A stretch of DNA of 64,000 nucleotides from Sulfitobacter delicatus (GCF_900102535.1 NZ_FNBP01000008.1:1-64000); one strand, 5' to 3'. Shown: positions 42,333-51,308, numbered from the stretch's first letter. Notes: generated by a model from the letters alone, not told the origin. Program-made: numbers and translations.

Positions 42333-42722
42333 ATGCGCCCGCTCGCCAAACGCAAAGCGCAACGCGAACCGACCATCGCGCTGATCAACATCGTCTTTCT
42401 GATGCTGGTCTTCTTCATGGTTGCAGGCACCCTCGCGCAGCCACTTGACCAAGACCTCAAGCTGATCGAAACCCGCGACCTCGAAGGCCGCGCGCCGCCC
42501 GATGCGCTGGTCGTGCATCCCGACGGGCGCTTGACCCATGCGGCCCAAGACATCACCAGCGCTGCCGATTTCATCGCCACGCTTGATGAAGAAGCCCGCG
42601 CCACCGTGCGCTTGCTGCCGGACCGTGCGCTGCCCGCAAAAACCCTCGTCCGTCTGACCCGCGAGCTGCGCGCCGCGGGGGCAGGGCGGGTGTTGCTGGT
42701 CACCCAAAGGGCGCTGCAATGA
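42333..42722 (+). CDS. ExbD-like, second copy with Asp-to-Asn change
   Basis: This 129-residue paralogue of the preceding ExbD has the same layout, but the membrane helix reads LINIVFLMLVFFMVAG: Asn19 stands where the proton-carrying Asp is expected. This should prevent ordinary proton relay, so it may be a structural partner in a mixed ExbD dimer. The gene overlaps tonB by 4 bases and lies 2 bases after exbD, so it is still made as part of the operon and is not decaying. Confidence 0.87.
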   Translation: MRPLAKRKAQREPTIALINIVFLMLVFFMVAGTLAQPLDQDLKLIETRDLEGRAPPDALVVHPDGRLTHAAQDITSAADFIATLDEEARATVRLLPDRALPAKTLVRLTRELRAAGAGRVLLVTQRALQ

Positions 42723-43678
42723 TCCCCGGCTCGAACCTCGCCAAACTGCTGTCCCTCGGCCTCGCCGCCGGAGCGGTTCTGGGCGCGTCGCAGTGGCTGC
42801 GCCTTGACGACAGCCCTAAGATAGCAGGCGGCGGCACGCCCGCCGCGGCGCAGCTCGGCACGCGGTTTGAGGATATGTCAGCGGGCACGCTGACCGCCGA
42901 GCCCGCCGAGGAGATCACGCCAACCCCCGCAGCCGAACCGGTCCCGCTAGAGGCCGAAGCGCCCCAGCCGGTCACCGCCGCCGATCCCACACCCTTGGCC
43001 GCACAGCAGGCGGAACCGGTCGAACCACTGCAACCCACAGCGCCCGCCGCCACGCCCAAGCCCAAGGCCACCCCGGTCGCGCCCTCCGCCGTAACGGCAA
43101 GCGAAACACCTGTTCTCCCCCCGGTGACTCCGGCTGCGACCCCCACAGCGACCGCCAGCGCCCCGCCGACCGAGACACTTACCGCAAAGCCCGAAGACAC
43201 CCCCGCGCCGCTGCTCTCGCAACGCCCCCAACGCCGCGATCCAAAGCGCGCCGCCGAAGCGGCCCAAAAGGCCAAACCCAAACCCGCGCCAAAACCCAAA
43301 CAGACCGCCCGTGGCAACGCCAAGCGCAACAACACCCAAGGCGCACAGGCCACTCAAAACGCAGGCAAATCCACCCAATCCGGCGCACGGAAAAAAGCCG
43401 CCGCGCCCTCTGGCAACGCCGCCGCCAGCAACTATCCCGGCCAGGTCATGGCCCGCATCGCCCGCGCCGGGAAACCCCGCGTGCGCGCGCGCGGCACCGC
43501 TGTCATCGCCTTTTCTGTCGGGGGAGGCGGCCAACTCGCCAGCGCCCGCGTGGCGCAAAGCTCTGGCTCATCCGCGCTGGACCAAGCGGCCCTCGGCATC
43601 ATCCGCAAGGCCGCCCCATTCCCGCGCCCGCCCGCAGGGGCGCAGCGCAATTTTTCGATCCGCATCAAGGGCCGCTAG
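42719..43678 (+). CDS. tonB: TonB-type energy transducer
   Basis: TonB carries energy from ExbB/ExbD to outer-membrane receptors. The 319 residues have an N-terminal hydrophobic anchor (~8-25), a long Pro/Ala/Thr/Lys-rich span (~30-235) that crosses the periplasm, and a C-terminal TonB domain (~240-319) with YPGQVMARIARAGKPRVRA and SSGSSALDQAALGIIRKA. It is last in the operon and faces the aminotransferase gene convergently, 9 bases away. Confidence 0.9.
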   Translation: MIPGSNLAKLLSLGLAAGAVLGASQWLRLDDSPKIAGGGTPAAAQLGTRFEDMSAGTLTAEPAEEITPTPAAEPVPLEAEAPQPVTAADPTPLAAQQAEPVEPLQPTAPAATPKPKATPVAPSAVTASETPVLPPVTPAATPTATASAPPTETLTAKPEDTPAPLLSQRPQRRDPKRAAEAAQKAKPKPAPKPKQTARGNAKRNNTQGAQATQNAGKSTQSGARKKAAAPSGNAAASNYPGQVMARIARAGKPRVRARGTAVIAFSVGGGGQLASARVAQSSGSSALDQAALGIIRKAAPFPRPPAGAQRNFSIRIKGR

Positions 43679-43687
43679 GGCGGGGGC

Positions 43688-45022
43688 TCAGCCCTCGGCA
43701 ATCACCTTGTCGACGGCCTCGCCCAGCATCTGCACGATCTGATCAATCTCCTCGGGCAGAGAGGTAAAGGCCGGGGCCAGCAAAACGTGATCCCCCGCCG
43801 TGCCATCGGCGCAGCCCTGCGACGGGTAGCAGATCATCCCCGCTTCCATCGCCGCCCGCTGGACCTTGCCCGCGATGTTGCGTTTCACGTCGAAGGGCAG
43901 TTTCCCATCCCGCTCCGCCACCAGTTCGATCGACCAGAACAACCCGCGCCCGCGAATGTCACCGACATGGGCATGTTGACCAAAGCGCTCGCGCAGGGCC
44001 GCCTCCAACTGCGCCCCACGCGCGCGCACGGCCCCCAGCAGATCACGACGCTCGACCTCTTGCAGCACCGCCAGCGCCCCCGCCGTCGCCACCGCATGGG
44101 ACATATAGGTATGCCCGTTCCACAGATTGCCGCTGCCCGCCATGATCGCCTCGATCACGCTTTCACGCGCCATCACCGCCGCAATTGGCTGGTAGCCCGC
44201 GCCGAGCCCCTTGGCCATGGTGGTGATATCGGCGCAGATGCCCTCTTGCTCCAGCGCAAACAGGCTCCCAGTCCGGCCCATGCCGCACATCACCTCGTCG
44301 GCGATCAGCAGTACCCCATGCCGGTCACAAATCTCACGCACCCGTTTGAAGTAGCCCTCCGGCGCGGCCTGCGAGCCGAGCGAGGCGCCGACCACAGGCT
44401 CCGCCACAAAGGCCGCCACCGTCTCTGGCCCCAGTTCCACAATCCGCGTCTCCAACTGATCTGCCAAACGCTGCGCGAAATCGGCCTCGCTCTCGCCCTC
44501 ATGCTGCAACCGGTAGGCATAGGCCGCGTCGATATGCTCCACATCCATCAACATCGGCGCAAAAGGTGCCCGCCGCCCGGCATGGCCGCCCACCGCCAGC
44601 GCGCCGAGCGTGTTGCCGTGATAGCTGGGCTTGCGCGCAATGATCCGGGCGCGGGCAGTGTCGCCGCGCTCCAAATGATACTGCCGCGCCAGCTTTAACG
44701 CCGCCTCCATCGCCTCGGACCCGCTGCCGAGGTACATGACCCGGCCCTCGCCGGTGCCCTCGGGCGCATGGGCGATCAGATAGTCGGCCAGCGCCTCCGC
44801 AGGCGGGTTGGTAAAGAGGCCGGTATGCGCAAAAGCAAGCTGATCCAACTGCGCTGCAATCGCCTTACGTACCGCGGCATTGTCATGCCCAAGGCTCGAC
44901 ACAGCCGCGCCCCCGCAGGCATCGAGATAGCGCTTCCCCTTGTCATCAATCAGAAAATTTCCCTCGCCGCTGACAATCACTGGTTGCGTGGCGCGCAGGT
45001 TACGGTGCAATACATGGCTCAT
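43688..45022 (-). CDS. Class III PLP-dependent aminotransferase
   Basis: This encodes a 444-residue class III (omega) aminotransferase. The PLP lysine is Lys271 (MAKGLGAGYQP), with LLIADEVMCGMGRTG (Asp242) ahead of it and an N-terminal GSGSEAMEAALKLARQY cofactor-phosphate loop. The start at 45022 is the ATG giving MSHVLHRNLR. The amino donor cannot be told from sequence. It is divergent from the nucleoside ABC operon, so its substrate could be a product of that pathway, but this is only proximity. Confidence 0.88.
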   Translation of the reverse strand: MSHVLHRNLRATQPVIVSGEGNFLIDDKGKRYLDACGGAAVSSLGHDNAAVRKAIAAQLDQLAFAHTGLFTNPPAEALADYLIAHAPEGTGEGRVMYLGSGSEAMEAALKLARQYHLERGDTARARIIARKPSYHGNTLGALAVGGHAGRRAPFAPMLMDVEHIDAAYAYRLQHEGESEADFAQRLADQLETRIVELGPETVAAFVAEPVVGASLGSQAAPEGYFKRVREICDRHGVLLIADEVMCGMGRTGSLFALEQEGICADITTMAKGLGAGYQPIAAVMARESVIEAIMAGSGNLWNGHTYMSHAVATAGALAVLQEVERRDLLGAVRARGAQLEAALRERFGQHAHVGDIRGRGLFWSIELVAERDGKLPFDVKRNIAGKVQRAAMEAGMICYPSQGCADGTAGDHVLLAPAFTSLPEEIDQIVQMLGEAVDKVIAEG

Positions 45023-45155
45023 CGAAGAATCCGATCCTTGGGGTCGACCCAATTTACCGCCCCGCGCGGCGACTGCCAGTTTATTCGGCAGCGCGTGGCA
45101 AATCGGCAGGGCAGGGGGTGACCTAAGGTCAGGTGAAGCTTGACAGGTCAAATAT

Positions 45156-45171
45156 TTTACCAAACGGTAAA
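45156..45171. promoter_or_regulatory. Inverted repeat before the BMP transporter operon
   Basis: TTTACC-AAAC-GGTAAA is a perfect 6-bp inverted repeat with a 4-base spacer in the 180-base divergent gap, 31 bases before the BMP gene. TTGACA at 45140-45145 may be the -35 box. The repeat looks like the operator of a TetR- or GntR-type repressor; none is encoded close by. Confidence 0.45.
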
Positions 45172-45202
45172 CCGCACATTACATAAATCCGGGGGACATC
45201 AC

Positions 45203-46210
45203 ATGACACAACGCAACTTCACACGCCGCTTCCTACTCGGCTCTGCCGCCGTTTTGGCGGGCGCCACCCTGCTGCCACAGGGTGTGCTGGCCGCCGAACC
45301 GATCAAGGTTGCGGGCGTTTATACCGTGCCGGTCGAACAGCAATGGGTCAGCCGCATCCATAAGGCCGCCGAAGCGGCGCAAGAGCGCGGTGACATTGAA
45401 TATACCTTCACCGAGAATGTCTCCAACACCGACTACGCGCGCGTGCTGCGCGAATATGCCGAAGCCGGTAACCAGTTGATCGTGGGCGAAGTTTTCGGTG
45501 CCGAAGCCGAGGCCCGCGAAGTCGCCGCCGACTACCCCGAGGTCGCCTTCCTGATGGGCTCCAGCTTCAAACAAGACGAGGCGCTCCCGAACTTCGCGGT
45601 CTTTGACAACTACATCCAAGACGCGGCGTATCTCTCGGGCATCATCGCAGGGGCCATGACCGAAAGCGGCAACATCGGCATGGTCGGCGGCTTCCCGATC
45701 CCCGAGGTGAATCGCCTGATGCATGCCTTCATGGCCGGCGCGCAGGAAATGAACCCCGACATTAAGTTCCAAGTCAGCTTCATCGGCTCTTGGTTCGACC
45801 CGCCCAAAGCCAAGGAAACCGCCTTCGCCATGGTCGAGCAGGGGGCCGACGTGCTCTATGCCGAGCGCTTTGGCGTGTCGGACGCGGCGCAGGAAAAGGG
45901 CGTTCTGGCCATCGGCAACGTCATCGACACGCAGGCCGAATACCCCGAGACCGTCGTCGCCTCCGCCCTGTGGCATTTCGAGCCGACGCTGGATGCCGCC
46001 ATTGCCGCCGTCAAAGCGGGCGAGTTCAAGGCCGACGACTATGGCCGCTATTCCTTCATGTCCGAGGGCGGCTCCTCGCTGGCCCCGCTCGGCACCTTTG
46101 AGGGCAAAGTCCCGGCAGAGGCGCTCGACATGGTCAAGGAGCGCGAGCAGGCGATCAAGGACGGCTCTTTCACCGTCGACATCAACGACGAAGAGCCGAA
46201 GTCCTCCTAA
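45203..46210 (+). CDS. BMP-family substrate-binding protein of a nucleoside ABC importer
   Basis: This is the periplasmic binding protein of an ABC importer of the BMP (basic membrane protein) family, whose members bind purine and other nucleosides. The start at 45203 gives 335 residues with a Tat-type signal (TRRFLLGSAAVLAGATLLPQ, twin Arg8-Arg9) cleaved near residue 31. Core blocks include YIQDAAYLSGIIAGAMTESG and GNIGMVGGFPIPEVNRLMHA. The ATPase gene follows without a gap. Confidence 0.92.
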   Translation: MTQRNFTRRFLLGSAAVLAGATLLPQGVLAAEPIKVAGVYTVPVEQQWVSRIHKAAEAAQERGDIEYTFTENVSNTDYARVLREYAEAGNQLIVGEVFGAEAEAREVAADYPEVAFLMGSSFKQDEALPNFAVFDNYIQDAAYLSGIIAGAMTESGNIGMVGGFPIPEVNRLMHAFMAGAQEMNPDIKFQVSFIGSWFDPPKAKETAFAMVEQGADVLYAERFGVSDAAQEKGVLAIGNVIDTQAEYPETVVASALWHFEPTLDAAIAAVKAGEFKADDYGRYSFMSEGGSSLAPLGTFEGKVPAEALDMVKEREQAIKDGSFTVDINDEEPKSS

Positions 46211-47758
46211 ATGACCGATCAACATCCCGAGGCGCAGGTTGTTCTGCGCCTCGACAACATTACCAAGCGATTTGGCAAGCTCACCGCCAATGACGCGATC
46301 AGCTTTGATCTGCGGCAGGGCGAAGTCATTGCCCTGCTTGGCGAAAACGGCGCGGGCAAGACCACGCTGATGAATATCCTGTTCGGCCATTACACGCCGG
46401 ACGAAGGGTTTGTCGAAGTCTTTGGCCAGCGTCTGCCTGCTGGCAATCCGCGTGCTGCCTTGGCTGCGGGCGTCGGCATGGTGCACCAGCATTTCACGCT
46501 GGCCGACAATATGACTGTGCTGGAGAATATCGTGCTCGGCACCCGGTCGCTCTGGCGCCCCGGCTTTGGCCGTGCGCAGGCGCGGCAGCGGATTGTCTCG
46601 CTGATGGAGGACTACGGGCTGCGCGTGGACCCCGATGCCCAAGTCGGCAGCCTCAGCGTCGGCGAGCGCCAGCGGGTCGAGATCCTCAAAGCCCTCTACC
46701 GCGAGGCGCGCGTCCTGATTTTGGACGAGCCCACTGCCGTTCTGACCCCACAAGAGACCGACGACCTCTTCGCCACCATGCGCAAGGCCGTGGCGCTTGG
46801 GCTCTCAGTGATCTTCATTTCCCACAAGCTGCATGAGGTCATGGCAATTTCCTCCCGCGTCGTCGTGCTGCGCCACGGCAAGCTGGTGGCCGAGGCCAAG
46901 ACAGCCGAGACCGACCGCGCCGCCATGGCGCAGATGATGGTCGGCTCCGAAGTCGCCGCCCCCGTGGTACGCCGCGCCGATCCGGGCGAAGCGTTGGTCA
47001 CGCTGGCAGGCGTCTCCACGCCCGACATCGGCTCTGCACCGGGGCTGAAAAACGTGGACCTCGAGTTGCGCGCAGGCCAGATCACCGGGCTCGCGGGTGT
47101 TTCCGGCAACGGCCAAACCGCCCTTGCCGATCTCATCGGCGGGCTGCTCCGCTCGGCCTCTGGTACGTTTCACGTGAAGGGTAACGCCCCCCGCGGCTGG
47201 TCGCCCCATGCCGCGATCAGCGCCGGCATCGCCCGCATCCCCGAAGACCGCCACAAGACCGGCACCATCGCCGACTTCGACCTCACCGAAAACGCGGTGC
47301 TCGAACTCTATTCTCGCCCCGGATTCTCCCGCCACGGCTGGATGAACTGGCGCGCCGCCCGTGATTTCGCCGCCAAGATCATCAAGGGCTACGACGTCCG
47401 CTGCCCCGGCCCCGAGACCCGCATCCGGCTCCTCTCGGGCGGCAATATGCAAAAGCTGATCCTCGGCCGGGTGCTGGAAACCGCGCCTTCGGTGGTGCTG
47501 GCCAACCAGCCGGTGCGCGGCCTCGACATCGGCGCGCTGACGTACGTCCACGAACAACTGCTCGCCGCCCGCGACCGCGGCGCTGCGGTGCTGCTGATTT
47601 CCGAAGACCTCGACGAGGTCACGGCGCTCTCGGACGTGATCCACGTGATCTCCGAAGGCCGCCTCTCGCCGCCCTTCGCCCGTGGCGCCCTCACCCCCGC
47701 CGAGCTTGGCGTCTGGATGGCCGGTGACGGTTTTGAGGAGGCCCCCCATGCGGCTTGA
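46211..47758 (+). CDS. Nucleoside ABC importer ATP-binding protein (tandem domains)
   Basis: This encodes a 515-residue ATPase with two nucleotide-binding domains, as in nucleoside and sugar importers. The first has Walker A GENGAGKTT (44-52), signature LSVGERQRVEI and Walker B VLILDEPTAV. The second is degenerate (GVSGNGQTAL in place of Walker A, signature LSGGNMQKLIL, VVLANQPVRGLD). It begins right after the binding-protein stop and overlaps the first permease by 11 bases. Confidence 0.94.
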   Translation: MTDQHPEAQVVLRLDNITKRFGKLTANDAISFDLRQGEVIALLGENGAGKTTLMNILFGHYTPDEGFVEVFGQRLPAGNPRAALAAGVGMVHQHFTLADNMTVLENIVLGTRSLWRPGFGRAQARQRIVSLMEDYGLRVDPDAQVGSLSVGERQRVEILKALYREARVLILDEPTAVLTPQETDDLFATMRKAVALGLSVIFISHKLHEVMAISSRVVVLRHGKLVAEAKTAETDRAAMAQMMVGSEVAAPVVRRADPGEALVTLAGVSTPDIGSAPGLKNVDLELRAGQITGLAGVSGNGQTALADLIGGLLRSASGTFHVKGNAPRGWSPHAAISAGIARIPEDRHKTGTIADFDLTENAVLELYSRPGFSRHGWMNWRAARDFAAKIIKGYDVRCPGPETRIRLLSGGNMQKLILGRVLETAPSVVLANQPVRGLDIGALTYVHEQLLAARDRGAAVLLISEDLDEVTALSDVIHVISEGRLSPPFARGALTPAELGVWMAGDGFEEAPHAA

Positions 47759-48797
47759 ACCCATTGCCAACCCCACATGGACCCGCTCGCTGGGCCTGCC
47801 GGCGCTGGCGCTCTTTGCCACGGTGGTCGTGGCCTCTCTGCTGGCCATGGTCGCCGGCGCGCAGCCGTTTTCGGTGCTGGGCCTCATCGTCAAAGGCGCC
47901 TTCGGCTCCAAATTCGCCACGCTTGAGACGCTTAACCGCGCCACGCCGCTGATCTTCACCGGCCTCGCCGTCGCCGTCGCCTTTCGCGCGAAACTCTGGA
48001 ACATCGGCGCCGAAGCGCAGCTTTACATGGGCGCGGTGGTCACCGTGGTCTTGGGCACCGGCGCGCTGGCATGGCCCGCCTTCGCTCTTCTGCCGACCAT
48101 CGCCGTGGCCGCGATGCTCGCCGGGGCCGTGGTGCTACTGGTGCCGACCTTCCTCAAAACCCGCTTTGGCGTCGATGAAGTCGTCACCACGCTGCTCTTG
48201 AACTTCGTCGTCCTGCTCTGGGTCTCCATGCTGCTCGAAGGGTCTTTGAAAGACCCGATGGGCCTCGGCTGGCCCAAATCCGCGCGCCTCATCGCCGAGG
48301 CCCGTCTGCCCCGCATGGTCGACGGGCTGCGCCTGCATTGGGGTTTCGGCCTCGCGCTGATCTCGGCCATCGTCGTCTGGGTCATCCAACGCCGCACCAC
48401 GCTGGGCTATGAGATGCGCGCTGTCGGTCTGAACCCCGCCGCCGCACGCTTTGCGGGCATCCCGGTGAACCGCGTGCTGATCAAAACCGCGCTCTTGTCG
48501 GGTGGCCTCGCGGCGCTGGCAGGCTTTTCCGAAGTCGCGGGGCTCAAAGGCAGCCTCACCTTGGATATCTCCCCCGGCTTTGGCTACACCGGCATCATCG
48601 TCGCCATGCTGGCGCTGCTGAACCCGCTCGGCGTGGTCGTCGCAGCCCTCTTCGTCGCGGGCATCTTTGTCGGCGCCGACAGCATGAGCCGCGCCGCCGG
48701 GGTGCCCACATACCTCGCCGACATCATGCTGGCGCTGGCGCTTCTGGCGATGGTGCTGGCGATCATGCTCACGAAATTCCGGGTGAGGCGCGACTGA
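47748..48797 (+). CDS. Nucleoside ABC importer permease 1
   Basis: This encodes a 349-residue membrane permease of the BPD_transp_2 type with about nine to ten membrane helices and the cytoplasmic coupling stretch YEMRAVGLNPAAARFAGIPV. The start at 47748 follows GAGGAGGCCCCCC. It overlaps the ATPase gene and shares one base with the second permease (TGATG). Confidence 0.92.
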   Translation: MRLEPIANPTWTRSLGLPALALFATVVVASLLAMVAGAQPFSVLGLIVKGAFGSKFATLETLNRATPLIFTGLAVAVAFRAKLWNIGAEAQLYMGAVVTVVLGTGALAWPAFALLPTIAVAAMLAGAVVLLVPTFLKTRFGVDEVVTTLLLNFVVLLWVSMLLEGSLKDPMGLGWPKSARLIAEARLPRMVDGLRLHWGFGLALISAIVVWVIQRRTTLGYEMRAVGLNPAAARFAGIPVNRVLIKTALLSGGLAALAGFSEVAGLKGSLTLDISPGFGYTGIIVAMLALLNPLGVVVAALFVAGIFVGADSMSRAAGVPTYLADIMLALALLAMVLAIMLTKFRVRRD

Positions 48798-49741
48798 TGG
48801 ATATTTTCGACATTCTCCTACAGGCGAGCTTCTGGACTGCCGCGATCCGCATCGCCTCACCGCTGATCTTCGCCGCTTTGGGCGAGTTGATCTGCGAACG
48901 GGCAGGGGTGCTGAACCTCGGCATCGAAGGCATCATGGTCGTCGGCGCTTTCGCGGGCTGGCTCACCGTCTATCTTGGCGGCGGGCTGTGGTTCGGCGTG
49001 GGCGTCGCGATGCTCTCGGGCATGGCCTTTGGCCTCGTCCACGGCGTGCTGACGGTGCCCTTCGGCCTCAGCCAGCATGTTGTCGGCCTTGGCATCACGC
49101 TGCTGGCGACATCGCTGACCTACTACTGCTACCGCCTTGCGCTGCCCGAAGTCACCTCGCCGCCCAAGATCGACGCCTTCCAGCCGCTGGAAATTCCGCT
49201 TCTCTCCGACATCCCGGTCCTCGGCCCCGCGCTCTTTAACCAAACCCCACTGACCTATCTGGCCTTCGTGCTGGTCGTCGCCGTGACGCTTGTGCTCTAC
49301 CGTACCCCGCTCGGCCTCGCCCTGCGCGCGGCGGGCGAGAACCCGGCTGCGGTCGAGGCGCAGGGCCTCAGCGTCTCCGCCATCCGCATCGGCGCGGTCA
49401 TGGTCGGCAGCGGGTTCATGGCCGTGGGCGGGGCCTTCCTGACCATGAGCGCCTTCAACTCCTTCTTCTTTGAGATGGTCAACGGGCGCGGCTGGATCTG
49501 CATCGCGCTGGTGGTCTTTGGCTCGTGGAAGCCGGGCAAGACGCTTCTGGGTGCGGTGCTCTTTGCTGCCTTTGATGCCTTGCAAATCCGCGTGCAACAG
49601 ACGCCGCTTGGGGCAGATATCCCCTATCAGATTTTCCTGATGGCGCCCTATATCCTGTCGATCCTCGCACTGGTCGTCATGTCGCGTCGGGCGCAGGTGC
49701 CAGCGGCGCTGATGGTGCCCTTCAACAAGGGAGAGCGCTAA
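48797..49741 (+). CDS. Nucleoside ABC importer permease 2
   Basis: This encodes the 314-residue second permease, with about eight membrane helices, an N-terminal LGELICERAGVLNLGIEGIM block typical of this family and the coupling stretch LALRAAGENPAAVEAQGLSV. It completes a binding-protein, ATPase, two-permease importer. A structured repeat element lies 22 bases after its stop. Confidence 0.93.
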   Translation: MDIFDILLQASFWTAAIRIASPLIFAALGELICERAGVLNLGIEGIMVVGAFAGWLTVYLGGGLWFGVGVAMLSGMAFGLVHGVLTVPFGLSQHVVGLGITLLATSLTYYCYRLALPEVTSPPKIDAFQPLEIPLLSDIPVLGPALFNQTPLTYLAFVLVVAVTLVLYRTPLGLALRAAGENPAAVEAQGLSVSAIRIGAVMVGSGFMAVGGAFLTMSAFNSFFFEMVNGRGWICIALVVFGSWKPGKTLLGAVLFAAFDALQIRVQQTPLGADIPYQIFLMAPYILSILALVVMSRRAQVPAALMVPFNKGER

Positions 49742-49763
49742 GTAGGGCGCTCCTTCTAAACCC

Positions 49764-49848
49764 TTCCGTCCGGCCTCAGGCCGGACAGCCCCCGACCGCC
49801 CCCCTGGGCGGGGGCTTTCACCCCCACCCGCGGTCGGGAGCTGTCCTT
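49764..49848 (+). repeat. Structured intergenic repeat, family 1, copy 1
   Basis: An 85-base element lies 22 bases after the permease stop. GTCCGGCC-TCA-GGCCGGAC (49768-49786) forms a hairpin. A longer interrupted stem pairs GGACAGC and CCCGACCGC (49783-49799) with GCGGTCGGG and GCTGTCC (49830-49846). The two structures share GGAC and cannot form together. A homologous copy in the opposite orientation lies at 54227-54310. It may work as a terminator or 3' processing element. Confidence 0.75.
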
Positions 49849-49884
49849 CGTGGTATCCAGCCCCGCAGTCACAAGGACCAACCC

Positions 49885-51165
49885 ATGTTCGACATCATCA
49901 TCAAAGGCGGCACACTCCCCGACGGCCGCACCACCGACATCGGCATCAAAGCCGACAAGATCACCGCCATCGAAGACCTCTCCGCCGCCGAGACCCGCGA
50001 CACCATCGACGCCAGCGCAGACCTCGTCAGCCCGCCCTTCGTCGACCCGCATTTCCACATGGATGCCACCCTCAGCTACGGCACCCCGCGCATCAACGCG
50101 TCTGGCACGCTGCTCGAAGGCATCGGCCTCTGGGGCGAACTCAAAGAGGTTATGACCCAAGACGAGGTCAAAGCCCGCGCGATGGAATACTGCGACTGGG
50201 CCGCCTCGCTTGGCCTGCTGGCGATCCGCAGCCATGTCGACACCTGCGACGACCGCCTGCTTGGTGTCGAAGCCCTGCTCGACGTGCGCGAGACCGTCAA
50301 AGACTACATCGACCTGCAACTCGTCGCCTTCCCGCAAGACGGCCTCTACCGCGACCCGACGGCACACGAAAACACCATCCGCGCCCTCGACATGGGCGTG
50401 GACGTCGTCGGCGGCATCCCGCATTTCGAACGCACCATGGCCGACGGCGCTGCTTCCGTCACCGCCCTGTGCGAACTCGCCGCCGAACGAGGCCTCATGG
50501 TCGACCTGCATTGCGACGAGACCGACGACCCCCATTCGCGCCACATCGAAACACTCGCCTATGAGACCCAACGCCTCGGCCTGCAGGGCAGGGTGGCCGG
50601 CTCGCACCTGACCTCGATGCATTCGATGGACAATTACTACGTCTCGAAACTGCTGCCGCTTATGGCCGAGGCCCAAGTCGCCGCGATCCCCAACCCGCTG
50701 ATCAACATCACCCTGCAAGGCCGGCACGATACCTACCCCAAACGCCGCGGCCTGACCCGTGTGAAAGAGATGCAAGCCATGGGCATCGACGTCGGCTGGG
50801 GGCAGGACTGCGTGATGGACCCGTGGTATTCCATGGGCACAGGCGACATGCTCGACGTGGCCTTCATGGGGCTGCATGTGGCGCAAATGACCTCGCCCGC
50901 GGAAATGCATCGCTGCTTTGACATGGTTACCAACGTCAACGCCCGCATCCTCGGGCTGCAAGACTACGGGCTACACGTTGGCGCCACCGCCTCGCTGGTG
51001 GTGCTCGACGCGGGCAACCCGATCGAAGCGCTGCGCCTGCGCCCCGACCGCCTTTGCGTGGTGGCCAAAGGCAAGGTGATTTCCCGCCAGCAGCGCAATG
51101 ACGCAACACTCTCCCTGCCGGGCCGCCCGGCCTCAGTGCGCCGCCGCCACGCGGCCCATAGCTAA
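49885..51165 (+). CDS. Cytosine deaminase-like amidohydrolase
   Basis: This encodes 426 residues closely resembling E. coli cytosine deaminase (CodA) throughout. Metal and catalytic residues align with a constant offset: His56/His58 (PHFHMD), His209 and Glu212 (LHCDETDD), His241 (GSHLTSMHS) and Asp308. The residue matching substrate-binding Asp314 of CodA is Cys309 (GQDCVMDPW), so the true substrate may be another nucleobase or a related ring compound. It follows the nucleoside importer, fitting uptake then deamination. AAGGACCAACCC precedes the ATG. Confidence 0.85.
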   Translation: MFDIIIKGGTLPDGRTTDIGIKADKITAIEDLSAAETRDTIDASADLVSPPFVDPHFHMDATLSYGTPRINASGTLLEGIGLWGELKEVMTQDEVKARAMEYCDWAASLGLLAIRSHVDTCDDRLLGVEALLDVRETVKDYIDLQLVAFPQDGLYRDPTAHENTIRALDMGVDVVGGIPHFERTMADGAASVTALCELAAERGLMVDLHCDETDDPHSRHIETLAYETQRLGLQGRVAGSHLTSMHSMDNYYVSKLLPLMAEAQVAAIPNPLINITLQGRHDTYPKRRGLTRVKEMQAMGIDVGWGQDCVMDPWYSMGTGDMLDVAFMGLHVAQMTSPAEMHRCFDMVTNVNARILGLQDYGLHVGATASLVVLDAGNPIEALRLRPDRLCVVAKGKVISRQQRNDATLSLPGRPASVRRRHAAHS

Positions 51166-51171
51166 CACCCC

Positions 51172-51196
51172 GGCCCGCTGCCGCGCGCAGCGGGCC
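51172..51196 (+). terminator. Hairpin after the amidohydrolase gene
   Basis: GGCCCGCTGC (51172-51181), loop CGCGC, and GCAGCGGGCC (51187-51196) form a perfect 10-bp stem 6 bases after the stop. There is no T-run. It likely ends transcription of the importer/deaminase unit. Confidence 0.6.
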
Positions 51197-51261
51197 AATT
51201 CACCTACACCCCCACATCTACGGTTGATTTCCCCGTAATTCGGCCTATGTTGCGCATAAAT

Positions 51262-51273
51262 GTTAGCGCTAAC
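51262..51273. promoter_or_regulatory. LacI-type palindrome before GAPDH
   Basis: GTTAGCGCTAAC is a perfect 12-base palindrome with central CG, the form typical of LacI-family operators. It lies 36 bases upstream of the GAPDH ATG, so a sugar- or carbon-responsive LacI-type regulator may control glycolytic flux here. No such regulator gene is in the window. Confidence 0.55.
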
Positions 51274-51308
51274 CAATCCGCCCGCAACCCGGGCAGTCGG
51301 AGGATACC

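Noticed and set aside
45233-46753. A 506-codon minus-strand open frame
   Set aside because: It lies antisense to the BMP binding protein and the ABC ATPase, both well supported.
49756-50961. A 401-codon minus-strand open frame
   Set aside because: It is antisense to the cytosine deaminase-like gene and covers the structured repeat.
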